Below are positions 21,233 to 31,702 of a DNA stretch of 64,000 bases, one piece after another; the first letter of the stretch is position 1; each line of letters opens with the position of its first letter. Both the position numbers and the translations under genes were made by a program. The DNA comes from Stereocaulon alpinum (Eukaryota; Ascomycota; Lecanoromycetes; Lecanorales; Stereocaulaceae), in assembly GCA_018257865.1 (NCBI GenBank), contig JAEUBA010000011.1, positions 124,001 to 188,000 of the forward strand, read 5' to 3'. The notes under the pieces are model-generated. The model had not been told where the DNA came from. It searched no databases and was given only the letters and a program-made list of their open reading frames with translations.

Positions 21233-24200
21233 ATGGAGTTCTCCGCTGGCTTCCCGGAATCTCCTATGGAAGCAGACGACGTTGCATACCCGTGCAAAGG
21301 CTGTGGAGAGGTATGTCATACGACGCCACTCTGCCTTGAGCTGCTCTGGCTATGCCGCCCCCTGACTCAAGCTCAAATACTAACGACGTCAATCATCAAC
21401 AGATCTTAGAGGAAGGAAAAGCCTTCGAACTTGGTACGTCGTAAACAATTATGGGTGTCACATGTCGGGACCGATATACTGACTCACTTCCAGCGGGCAA
21501 CCGATGGCACATAGATTGCTTTCGCTGCAATACCTGCGGCACAATCCTCGACTCCGATGCGAACCTCCTCCTCCTCGGCGATGGGTCGCTCATCTGCAAC
21601 AATTGCACATACAGCTGCAGTGTCTGTAATAACAAGATCGAGGATCTGGCCATCCTTACCGGCGATCAAGCCTTCTGCGCCAATTGCTTCAAGTGTCGGA
21701 ACTGCAAGAAGAAGATCGAAAATCTCAAATACGCTAGGACATCACAGGGGATATTTTGCATGGAATGTCACGAATCGTTGATGCAGCGACGACGGAAGAA
21801 ATCGCAAAAGAACAATACAAATCGCCACAAACACTTACAGCAATCTTCCAACAACACGATGCTCTTGGACAAGTCTTTGCCATCCCTGCCGCCCAGTGCA
21901 GTCAGTCAGAACGCATTCTCTCCAGACAATGAGAGTCCTCCATCGGAAACCTGTTCCGAAACACCCACAGATCTTCATCATCCATCATCACATAAGAGGC
22001 CATCCAACTCGAGAACGAGGTCAGAAGCTTCCGGACCAAGTGATGGCGGCCGAGGTCCGCCGAAACGACCAGCACATCCGAGATCAACCTCATCGAGAAG
22101 TGACAAGCGGGACGGATCTCCTCAAACCCTGGAAGACGAGCGCAAAGGTACTGACCGCTTTCATCCCATATCTGGAAAATGCTGGAAGCTGACATCCCTT
22201 AGAAAACCTAACGTTACCGTCCTCTACATACCAGACCAATAGAAACTCGGTACATTCACAGCTTTCAGAAGCTTCTGCAAATGGCGAAGGCTTCTTTATA
22301 CCCATGGCCCTTGATCCAAATCCAGCCCCTGGACCATCTCCTTTATCTAGGCGGGACGAAAACTCACAATGGGATCCAAGTAGCTCTCAACGAAGCGAGA
22401 GCAAGCCCAATGCACGAGACTATTTTCAGGCTATCAATGCGGCCGGACGTAAAGTACCAATAGAACAGGAGAAAGAGAACGCTGTGGACTCGCCCGTTGA
22501 TTCTCGACATTCATCTCAACCAAATAGTCCTCATATAGCACATCAATATCAGGAAAGAGGTCGACAGATATCTTCCGATATTACCGACCAGTTGCGGAAG
22601 AAGAAGGAGACTGGTAACAAATCAATCAACAATATCGCAAATGAGACTCCTCGTGAAAAGGCTACGAATGAGTCTCGGCGACGTAATGGCGAGACTCCAA
22701 ACGGCAAGTTCGAGCTACAGGAAGCACCCAAGAAGAAGAGGAATTCAAAGACCAATCCTACGGGCCCCTCGATCGAGACGAATCAGCCAACATCGAATTC
22801 TGCACCTGCATCCGCCAATACTCAAGTAAGGGAACAACAGGTCATCGCTCCGTCTCATGAGTCTCCTGGATCATCGCGCTCTGAAGCCACCTTGAGTGGG
22901 TCGCCTCGAAACTCTCAAGACTCAAGGAGTCACACCACGACAGACTCGCCAAGCACCAATTCTTCGCCTCTGACTACGCAGCTAAAGAACGTGCCTGAGA
23001 GGGGTGACTCACTCGCCAGGGGTAAGCAGCCTCTTCTTAGAAAGGAGCTGGATGCAGGAGCAGCAAGCAGGCTAGCTAGCGTGTCTGCTCTGGAAGACCA
23101 GTTTGAGAAGCCTGTATCTGCACCCCCTACGACTACTACGCAATCTATTGCAAACGCAGGTTCCAGCAGAGGCACCCCAAAAGCTCAAGATTCTTCTGCG
23201 CCAGCGATTGGAAAGTTCACTGACGCGCCACCTCCACCTCTTCGTGCTCGAGAGCGCCTGGCTCTTCAAGATGGTTCCTCGAGCGATTCTTTCGTGTCAC
23301 CAAGGGTACCGCCTAACCCACCAAACACAGCAGTGCACAAGCAGAAGAATGAGTCAGTTAGTACGATGAAGTCTGATTCTTCGCGCAACGACTCGCTACG
23401 CAATGGGGAGCCGACTGTGTCACCCAAACTATCACGCAGCAGTCATACAGCTGACTCAAGCGTCGATGACGGTTTCCTTCGTAGCGGCGCTGACGAGGGA
23501 CAGCAAGAACAGGGTGGTTTCCTACGCCGTGTATCGCATTCCGTCCGCCATGCGCGAAGCTATAGCGACAGAGGTACTCGAATGTCCAAGGAGCAGAAAT
23601 GGCCAAAGTCGCCTTTTATACCGTCTGGCGGGCAAAGCCCTGCTTTTGGCTATGAGATCGGCAGTCCTACGACATCATCACCAGAGACCAAGGAGGAGCT
23701 CATTTTCTTCAAGAACGAACTACGTAGAGAGCGGCAGAAGGGTCTCGAAAAGGATCAGCGGCTTGCCGAGTTGGAGGCTGCACTGGAAGCAAAGACCACC
23801 ATTAAGCAGATGAACACTGAGCTACGAGAGAAGAGATCTACAATGGTTGTCCTAGACACGCAGAAAGAGATAGTCGTACGTGAATTGGAGGTCCTGACAG
23901 AACATATCGCATCAGCGAAGAAAAGTGGCGAGCCCCTGGACGTCGCCAAGTTGAGTAATGCTGTCTTACGAGAATTTGCGGAAAGCTTGCAGAAGCTGAA
24001 GGATTCTTTTGCGCCCCAGATAGAGGATCTTACTCAGCGAAGGAACGATATGACTGACGAAGTCGCAAACCTCACCCAATTGAAAGATAAGAGCTTCCAG
24101 GAATTTGAACAACTGTCTCTGAAGAACGCGCAATTAGCGGATCTGAACAATCAACTGGTACATCAGATCCAAGAGCTTTACAAAGCAAACGCTGGTCCTC

Positions 24201-25455
24201 CGCTGGATGTTATACGCCCTCCACCTAATGGGCTTGGGATATATACGCAACACTCAAAAGAAAAGTCTATGGACACTAGGGAGTCGAGGCCTTCGATTAC
24301 AGATAGTAATCTAACCGGCTCCACTGTGGTCCAGGAACATGATGTTGAGCCAGCGACGTACTTATCACCGCCCCAAGTTGTCAACATCCGGAAAGCTCAG
24401 CCGAAGAAGTTCAACTGGAAGAAAGGTGGCCATAATGTCGCAAAGGGCGTTACCAAAGGTCTGAAGGCGGCTTTCAATGAACGAGATAGAGGTCAGAGAG
24501 AGGTTCACTACACGGAGGGCATGCCATATGGTCAAATGTCACAACAGGAACACCCTACCAGCAGCCTTCCAAGAAATCAGAGTCTAGACCAACGTCAAGG
24601 ACTGGGAGGGTTCTTTGGGAAGGAAAAAGGCAGGCCTCAGTATAGACCCTCGCCCAACGGGAGTATGCCTGCTGTCAATGCCGATGGTGGACCAGGTATT
24701 ATAAACATATGCTCGCACCTGTGAACACTTTGCTAACATACATCGTCAGCTTTGTTTGGTTCCGAACTCGAACAGCGTGCGGAGTACGAAAGGGTGAACA
24801 TCCCAGGTATTGTGATGCGCTGTATCCAGGAAGTATACGCCAGAGGTAAGCTCCAGTTCTTTTCGTCTCACCTTGTTTTCGTCCTAACCTTACCTTTTCA
24901 GGCATGGACATCGAAGGCATCTACCGCAAGTCCGGTGGCAATTCGCAAATAGAGATCATCAAAGAAGGCTTCGAACGCAACAACGACTATGACATCTCTG
25001 ACCCAGACCTTGACATTAGCGCCGTCACCAGTACCCTAAAACAATACTTTCGCAAACTCCCTACCCCTCTCATAACCTACGAAGTCTACGACAAACTCCT
25101 CGAGTCCACACCCAACCCGTCCAAAGACGTTGACCTCTCACATCCCCTCCATCCCGCCCACCCTAATCATTACAACTACCGGATCTCCAGCATGAGGAGT
25201 GCTATTAATGAACTACCCAGTCACCATCGCGATACGCTGGAAGTGTTGGTATTTCATTTAGCAAAGGTGATCGAGCAGCAGGCGGAGAACTTGATGACAA
25301 GTGCGAATGTTGCGGTTGTTTTTGCCCCAACAATTATGCGGCCAGAGAGTCTGGCGCGGGAGATGCAAGATACGCAGACGAAGAATGGGGCGGTACAGTT
25401 CTTGATTGAGAATTATCAAGGAGTGTTCTCGGGGGAGGATCAGAGGGGTGAGTGA
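21233..25455 (+). CDS. RGA1: LIM-LIM-RhoGAP protein (Rga1-like Cdc42/Rho GAP)
   Basis: Six exons, 21233-21310, 21403-21433, 21494-22147, 22203-24695, 24750-24845 and 24902-25455, give 1301 aa. A GTACTG donor at 22148 with acceptor at 22202 restores the frame that otherwise stops at 22242. Two LIM zinc-finger domains occupy about residues 21-140: CKGCGE, then HIDCFRCNTCGTILDSDA, then CSVCNNKIED and CANCFKCRNCKKKI. A long Ser/Pro-rich region follows, then a coiled coil (about 750-915, rich in EELIFFKNELRRERQK-type heptads). The RhoGAP domain (about 1086-1300) has the arginine-finger motif GIYRKSGG (Arg near 1125), KQYFRKLPTPL and NVAVVFAPTIM. This order matches yeast Rga1/Rga2, GAPs of Cdc42 acting in polarity. 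The exact GTPase cannot be told from sequence. Confidence 0.93.
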
Positions 25456-26533
25456 GTGAACTTTATATTGAAGAGAGAAAGACATAAAAGCCGGAGAGGT
25501 AGGGAGGTGGATAGGAGGTTAAGAGGCAATTGGGAACTGGGAACTGGAAATTGGGAACCGGGGTTTGGGACCTGGTCTGCGGGAACGGAGTTATGGGAAC
25601 GGTGTCATCAAATTTAGCGAGGGAAGAGCTAGGACGACCTGGGCCTGCCATAACATTGGCCATCGCCCACGTCTTGGGAATTACACACAACCACAGAATG
25701 GAGGAGCCAGGGAATGCACGAATGGGCGCATTACCCCTGAATGTTGGACATCGGGCGCTGGACACTATACCCTTTGAAAGCGACGCTATCTCGTTGTTAT
25801 ATTTAACAAAATTCGACAGCACTTCTAGCGGGCGTCTTTTCGATCTGTGTTATCTTTGGCATTTGAGGATATCCTTCGGAGATGATACTTTATAGTTTCC
25901 TCCGTGTTGTTTTTTTTCTGGGGGTCATTGGAGCGTGGGCTGGGGGTTTTCTGATGAGATGTAATTAGCTTTGTGGTATCCTTGTATAAAATCTTATGAT
26001 GATGAGACCAGCTACTTGTGCGCCAAGGAGCTCTTCCTCATGTCTCCCTTGAGTCGGTGCCGGCTCAACAACCTCTGATATAGCCAATGTTGTTGCTCGT
26101 CGAGACGAGTGATGAGCTTAATTGAGACGTCTGCTATCGCTGGAAAGATATGTTTGAACTGGAATTTGAGCGTGCAACTCCGACTGATGTGTATATATAT
26201 AGAGCAACATCCGAGTACTTTACAAAGTGAACGGAGCTTGCATGAGCAAGACAAGTCGGAACATTTTCCCCATCCAAGGGGTAAGATTTGTAGCTCACAT
26301 ACGCAACGTAATAAACGTATTTGTGACAATTGCACAAGTCAGTGATTTGGACCGGCTACTTCGTAACAGATCCACAACACGAAGTAGTTGATTGTGGAAG
26401 TTATCCAGCTGGATACCTCGAATTTTCATCAGATGCACTGAGCTGCCATGAGCGAGAAATGTTGGAATATCTATCCGCTTGAAAAGCCTACGTCACCGCG
26501 TTGCTATCTCAGACCAGAGACTTTGAAACCACC
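25456..26533. other. Convergent spacer RhoGAP / ASK1
   Basis: About 1.1 kb between two stop codons. A short degenerate GGGAACTGG-type repeat occurs near its left end. No gene or RNA is recognisable. Confidence 0.4.
25524..25580. repeat. Degenerate GGGAACTGG tandem repeat
   Basis: Five to six imperfect 7-10 bp copies of a GGGAACTG-like unit lie in the 3' flank of the RhoGAP gene. They look like a young, slightly diverged minisatellite. Confidence 0.5.
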
Positions 26534-27877
26534 TCAGAAAGTATCCTCATCCCCCCCCGTCCTCCTGACAACACTGGGGCTATCCTCCTCCAAATCATCA
26601 GTAACGTTTCCCCCAGCCGTAAGAAGCAGATCCTCCACGATTCGTTTGGACGCTTCGCGCGCTACTGTCCGTCAGCTCTACCACGTATCACAGTGGTAGA
26701 GGGGGAAATTGAGCTCACCAGGCGTCCTCATCAATCGTCCCTGCGGAACATGGAATTGCATTGTTTTGGGGGGACTCATGCCCATCGCTTCTTCTGCATC
26801 TTCTTCGTCGTCGGAGTCGTCCCAACCTAAGTCTTGGTTTGGTTTTCGAACAGCGCTTCCGGCTCGTCCTCTTGCGGGTGTTAAGACGCTTATGCCTGGT
26901 ACGCGCCCTTTGCGGGCTGGAGTGTCGAAGATTTCGGCGTGGAGTTGTGGGGCTGCTATTGCGGGGGAGGAGTCGAGGTCGCTGTCGTCTTTGTATCTGC
27001 TTCGTGACTTTTTGGCGGTTGATGGTTTGGGGGTTTGTTCTGTTAGGGATTTGCTGCGTGTTGGTAGGCGTGCTGTGGAATGGGGGGTTGCTTGGAGGCG
27101 CCAGTTTTTGTCGAGGACGCGGTGGAGGAGGACGTCGTTGGCTGGGGTGCGGCGGGCGGTTGCTTGGTGGGCTGTTGAGGGGGGAGCGAAGGGGGAGGAT
27201 TGGATGTCTAGTGAGGGGTTGGCGCGTGGGGTGGATGGGAGGGTGGATTCGGGTGTGTCTTGGTTTGCGTTGAGGGTTTCGCGCTTTAGGGTCTCGTAGG
27301 GGGAGGAGTAGGGGGCTGTCACTGGTTGTTTTTGCTTTCGCTTGGGACGAGGTGTGCTGTGGATTGGAGAAGGGGAGAGGGAGTCGTCTTCGTCGGGAGC
27401 ATAGCGATTGTTGTTGGGGGTCAATTGGGGTTGCGCTGGGGAGTTGTAGGATGAGGTTGAGGGTGTTGCGGTTGAGGTTGGGTCGTCTTCGGTTTGGGTC
27501 TCGTCATCTGCGGGTGGTTCTTCGTAGCCGGAGAGGGAGACGTTAGCGGAGGCTTCGAAGAATTGTTTCCAGAACTAGGACATGTTAGTATTAGGAACTC
27601 GTATATTGGAGATCGGGGGTGTACTTTGGAGCCTTCCCACACATTCTTGGAGTGCTCGGCGTAATTCTCGACGATTGGCAAGATGCTAGTTGTGACTATA
27701 CGATGGGCTCGGCTGAAGTTGTGATCAATTTCTGGAGAAACAATGTCAATATAATTCTTCTCTAAACATTGATCCTGGGTGTTCACCTTGGAGGGTTAGT
27801 GTTATAGATTGCTCGAGCTTTTCCAGCTCTTCCGTCAGCGTGAGATTGCGTTGCGCGGCGACACTGGGACGCGACAT
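26534..27877 (-). CDS. ASK1: DASH complex subunit Ask1
   Basis: Four exons on the minus strand, 27787-27877, 27625-27731, 26719-27574 and 26534-26661, give 393 aa. Splicing yields the well-conserved N-terminus (QRNLTLTEELEKLEQSITL, then EIDHNFSRAHRIVTTSILP and FWKQFFEASANVSLSGYEEP). The middle is long, Ser/Thr/Pro-rich and disordered with many SP/TP sites, consistent with CDK regulation known for yeast Ask1. The last exon supplies REASKRIVEDLLLTAGG and a short acidic end; unspliced reading would stop after an unrelated tail at 26678. Known role: component of the ten-subunit DASH/Dam1 ring that links kinetochores to spindle microtubules. It shares a 323-bp divergent promoter region with the gene at 28201. 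Confidence 0.92.
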
Positions 27878-28200
27878 ATTGGCAATGGATTGTGAATCGA
27901 TCCAATCCACAATTGAATCTCCGTTCTAAAGCAGGCGGAGTGCTCTATTGACGAGCTGTGGGCGATCCATTTGGGACCGCGTTCCAGGAGCCAGGCTTTT
28001 TACGCGCCAGAGGGCTTATCGATAAGTGGCTTAGCGCCGCCGTTTGGGGACCTGTGGGGCGGAGCTTTGCCTCCAAGATGACGACTCCACATTCAGGCAC
28101 GTAGCCTTGGAACTTGTACCTTCATCTTCCCTCTTTAGGCTCCAGGATATCACCTACCAAATCTGAAGCCACGAGAATAGTCACAGATAGAGTCTTCACC
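27878..28200. promoter_or_regulatory. Divergent intergenic region ASK1 / 28201 gene
   Basis: 323 bp between two opposite start codons must hold both promoters. No TATA box or distinct operator is obvious. Assigned by position. Confidence 0.35.
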
Positions 28201-29396
28201 ATGCCAGCACCGCTGGCCAAAGGTCAGTGTTCCTCGCAGGCCCCCACCATCCTGAGACATACATCCATGCCAGCTGCGGCTGCCTGCTTTGTCCAGGCAC
28301 ATGGTGACCCTGGCTGTTACCAATCATACAATGCTCACAGTTGGCAGGCCTGCTCCTCTCCCTCTCCCTCCTCTTCGCCGCTGGCCTGGCTGCCTACGAG
28401 AACCCCCATGTCCGCCAGTGGATAGACGAATCGAGACGAAAGGTGGCCATAGCTTTACATAGCCTTGGTGATGAAGTAGCTCCCAACCCTTCAGAACCAA
28501 GAGAAGCATCTCCAGATGCTTCTACCCGCGAAGACGAAGACGCTGAAGCTGTGGAACGGCGGCGTAAAGCTCGACAAGAAATTCTAGAGCGAGGGCGCAT
28601 ACTGGAGGAAAGACGAAAGTCCAGACAAGCGTCTACTGGTAAAGCCAAGAGCTTTGATGATCTAGTGGATAGAGATGGTGCTTTGAAGGTTGAGGAACCA
28701 TCTGCAACAACTACATCTGCAGAACCACAAGCCGAAGAGTTGGGTCTACGTAACCGACATGTCGAATCCCAGGCAGCTGCCCTTGGATCTACCTTCGCCA
28801 ATCCCTTCGCCGATGAATGGCACATCGGATCTGTTCCATCATTACCAGATCTTTCAACGAACCAACCTTTCGCTAATGCAATGAACGTCGATTCTCCTGC
28901 TACGGTACAAGATGATGTTGAAGAGCCTCCATCTCGCTCACGCACCCCTACACTACCTATCACGCCCACCTCTCCACCAGTGCCCCCAAAACCAGTAGCA
29001 TATCAACCTCAGCGCCTCCTCATAGACACCGACGAAGTCTCACACCACCCGTCAGAAGAGCTTCTCGACCTCACACCCACCACATCTGCCTCTTCCTTCA
29101 ACGCCGATCTAGCTGAGCTTAATCACAACCCCCAACCAACACAGTCAAACTACTGGTCCGTCAACGAATGGGCCGAGAATCATGCAGCGCCCTTCTACTC
29201 ACCACCAGCAAGCGTAACACAGGGTATCGAAGAGAGAATGGACGAGCACACGAACGAGGGTTCAATTGCAGATAGTGGGGAGCATGCCAGCCCGGCCGAT
29301 AGTGAGGACCTTGAGGTTATGAGCGATAATGGAGCTGGTATCAGCACTCCAGGAAGCTGGACTGAAGTTGGTAGCCAGGTTAGCGAAGATTACTGA
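28201..29396 (+). CDS. Uncharacterised N-terminally membrane-anchored protein
   Basis: Two exons, 28201-28222 and 28348-29396, give 356 aa. The tiny first exon encodes MPAPLAKG. The acceptor at 28347 keeps the frame and produces a hydrophobic segment right after it (GLLLSLSLLFAAGLAAY, residues about 8-24), so a signal anchor or tail inserted in a membrane is likely. A conserved-looking ENPHVRQWIDESRRKVAIA block follows, then a charged helix (RRRKARQEILERGRILEERR) and a long acidic Ser/Pro/Thr-rich disordered region with PPVPPKP-like SH3/WW-type motifs. The C-terminus is acidic. I do not recognise a named domain. The topology suggests a short luminal end and a large cytosolic tail. Confidence 0.75.
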
Positions 29397-29694
29397 TTTT
29401 GAGATGGCTTCTAGCGGTGGGCATACAAGCACGGCATGGAAAGGTTGGTTCAACAAATGGGCGAGCAGGCGTTGGAGTTCAGATGTGTCTTTTCAGGTTT
29501 GCAAATCGAAGGGATTATGCATCTATACTTAGTACAATCTCTCGCCAATTCTAGCAGATGAGCCCTCTTTATGCGTTTAGGTACACCACAAGTACCCTCC
29601 CAGCACTTCATCTCAGTACACCATCCAGCATCTTGGTAATCTCTATCTTCGGACAGTTGAGCAATCCTTTCTCAGCCAGCACCACCCTTCTCAT
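29397..29694. other. Short spacer
   Basis: About 300 bp between the stop of the anchored protein and the damaged membrane-protein fragment. Nothing is recognised. Confidence 0.35.
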
Positions 29695-29960
29695 TCAATA
29701 CCCGCCCAAGATGCCTATAGCCGTCCCTACAAACGGCAGCAGCGCCCTCGCCGCACAGATCTGCCCCCCTTAACAATCGTATCCCTCAAAACCCGGCAAC
29801 TCATGTTTGCGCCGAACTCGCCCTCACTATCCCTCACCAACACCTCAATGGTCGGCATAAGGAACGCCCATGTAATGAGCACGATAGGCAGGCATGCCGC
29901 TGCGGCTAGCGTGATGGGCTGCCAGGTGCCCGACTCTTTGTCTGCTCTCTGTCGCCCTCT
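29695..29960 (-). pseudogene. Fragment of a DUF1772-like (anthrone oxygenase-type) membrane protein
   Basis: On the minus strand one frame encodes a transmembrane segment, WQPITLAAAACLPIVLIT, followed by WAFLMPTIEVLVRDSEGEF. Just downstream a different frame encodes GGQICAARALLPFVGTAIG and then stops at 29695-29697. The two parts meet at a run of six G (plus-strand C) near 29765. The order TM, PT-xx-VL, then ARALLPxVG recalls the C-terminal half of DUF1772 proteins. The frame change at a homopolymer suggests a frameshift or an unrecognised intron. An upstream segment (PPIRIALTLGLTAVN near 30000-30045) may be the first helix. No convincing start codon was found, so I treat it as a damaged or partial gene. 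Confidence 0.35.
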
Positions 29961-30279
29961 TTATTCCGCATCACTCTTTTTGACTATTGACCGCTGTGAG
30001 GCCTAGAGTGAGCGCTATGCGGATGGGTGGTGAGGTAGGTGTAGTTGAGTGGGCGTCGCGGGTGCTGTTGTGCGTTGGCTGGTTCAGGACTCCGTGAATA
30101 TGACCACTCTCTCGGGGCTTTGATTCCTGCGGTGTCACTTCCAGATCCTGCAGGTACAGGGCTGGCGTCCCCGCGACGGGCTTGACTCGTCCAGATCAAG
30201 AGCACGGGCAAGTCGCAACGATGGGATCTTCCGTTTAAGTTCATCGACGCAGAAGGCTCTCGTGATGTCTTGAGGGTAT

Positions 30280-30932
30280 TCACTCAGCCATTATCCTCTG
30301 AACCTTCTCTAGCAACACTTTGCTCTCGCGACCAAGCTTTCTTTGGCCGTCTTTGCCTCCAGACCGTGCTTTCGCCATTGCCTTGCGGAACCTTTCTCTT
30401 TCTTCAAGTTTTGCTTGCCGCTGCCTGTTTGCTTCCTCTATCTCCCTCTGGCGTTTTTCACGCTCCTCTCTACGCTGTTGGGCGAGTTGAGCTTCTTTCT
30501 GGAATGGAACTGGTTTTGGGCGAGGCGGTTTTCTTTGTCGAGGACGTTGGTTTGATCGTTGCTGTTGCTGTGGTATAGTCTCAGGCTCGTCAAGCATAGC
30601 TTGTCTCTCTGGATGAAGCTCAAGAGATGCAGAGGCTTCTTCTGCAACAATGGAAGCATTGGGTGTAGCTTTTACAGCACTCGCTTGCTCTCGTTCCTTG
30701 ATCTTGCTGTAGGACTTCTTGACTTTTGCTTTTCGTATGAGATCCTTCTTTATCTTTTGCACTGTATCTCGATAAGCCGTGGACAGGTTTTTTGCCAGAG
30801 CAGCATACCTTTGCGCCTATGTGTGCCATCTGGTAGGTTGTCTGGCCCGACCGAAAAGCCTTTCCTGGCCTTCTTGACATCTCTTGCACTTTCGACTAGC
30901 ACAGCATCAGACCGAGGTCTTTTTGGTGCCAT
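30280..30932 (-). CDS. FYV7: rRNA-processing protein Fyv7
   Basis: Two exons, 30809-30932 and 30280-30761, are joined across a 47-nt intron to give 201 aa. The N-terminus is basic (MAPKRPRSDAVLVESARD), followed by KKARKGFSVGPDNLPDGTHR and, across the splice, RRKVQKIKKDLIRKAKVKK, the hallmark of the Fyv7/TAP26 family. The C-terminal half is a long charged helix (EREKRQREIEEANRQRQAK) ending in a basic patch. Known role: a nucleolar factor for 18S rRNA maturation in early small-subunit assembly. Size and composition are typical. Confidence 0.88.
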
Positions 30933-31053
30933 TGTTGATCACAATATCAAGTGTGTGAAATTGGTGTGGCTTGGGCTCACGGTGCTCCAACGTCAAGAAC
31001 GTCCAGCAAAAAGGGTCGGCCCGAGCTTTGGCCGGGCAGTGTCTTGGCCAGTA

Positions 31054-31211
31054 CGGCAGCGCATTTGAACAATTCCCTCAAAACTCTGCACATCTTCAAC
31101 TGACACCCCCACCAACTTTTTGAAATTTCAACTACACTGCCCACAGGGCCTAGCATACCTATCCTGCGGGCGTAATAATTATTCAACTATAGTTCTTGCT
31201 ACTCCTGTCTA
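31054..31211 (+). repeat. Left terminal inverted repeat of the MITE
   Basis: 158-bp inverted repeat whose partner lies at 31543-31700. The outermost 75 bp or so are perfect. It contains a C-rich block (ACACCCCCACC) and ends near TGCTACTCCTGTCTA. Confidence 0.85.
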
Positions 31212-31414
31212 TTTAGAACGTCCTAGATCGTTGCCGCTGGCTGTACTGTCACCGCTACTAAGGCCGCTACCAATAACTACAGGCCCTCCGCAACTAATAT
31301 ATCTGCTTGGTATTCTATCTACTAATCGACAGCGTTTACCACGCAGTACTGAGGCGCTACTGACGTACGAGAACCTCTATAGGAATGCGCATATATATAC
31401 TAATAGGCGTGAAC

Positions 31415-31478
31415 GCGGGCTTCCCCTTAGGCGGGCTTTCCCCCAGGCGGGCTTTCCCCCAGGCGGGCTTTCCCCCAG
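31415..31478 (+). repeat. 16-bp minisatellite inside the MITE
   Basis: Four head-to-tail units of 16 bp. The first reads GCGGGCTTCCCCTTAG and the next three are identical GCGGGCTTTCCCCCAG. A partial, diverged fifth unit follows from 31479. It is G-poor but C-rich on this strand, so the opposite strand has G5 runs. Confidence 0.9.
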
Positions 31479-31542
31479 GCGGCCTAACTTTACCCCCGGG
31501 TAAGGCGGAAGACCTGACTAAATAGCAGGGTTAAGACATAGC

Positions 31543-31700
31543 TAGACAGGAGTAGCAAGATCTATAGTTAACTAATTGTTACGCCCGTAGGATAGGTGTA
31601 CTGAGGCCTGTAGGCAGTGTAGTTAAAATTTCAAAAAGTTGGTGGGGGTGTCAGTTGAAGATGTGCAGAGTTTTGAGGGAATTGTTCAAATGCGCTGCCG
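31543..31700 (-). repeat. Right terminal inverted repeat of the MITE
   Basis: Inverted partner of 31054-31211. Differences between the arms are mainly C/T or G/A, compatible with point mutation after insertion. Confidence 0.85.
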
Positions 31701-31702
31701 TA

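Larger units (their letters stand above)
31054..31700. mobile_element. Non-autonomous TIR element (Tc1/mariner-like MITE)
   Basis: The two ends are inverted copies. 31054-31211 matches the reverse complement of 31543-31700 over 158 bp; the outer 75 bp or so are identical and the inner part has about ten substitutions, mostly transitions, plus small indels. The element starts CGGCAGCGCA and ends TGCGCTGCCG and is flanked on both sides by TA (31052-31053 and 31701-31702), the target duplication typical of Tc1/mariner/pogo transposons. The internal 330 bp encode no transposase and include a 16-bp tandem repeat. This fits a miniature inverted-repeat element mobilised in trans. It sits just upstream of FYV7. 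The TIRs are unusually long for a MITE of this size. Confidence 0.85.

Noticed and set aside
26709..27299. 196-aa plus-strand frame opposite ASK1
   Set aside because: Shadow of the Ser/Pro-rich ASK1 exon; the minus-strand protein has the conserved Ask1 N- and C-termini.
30559..31068. 169-aa plus-strand frame with hydrophobic stretches
   Set aside because: Antisense to FYV7, whose two-exon model reproduces the family signature.
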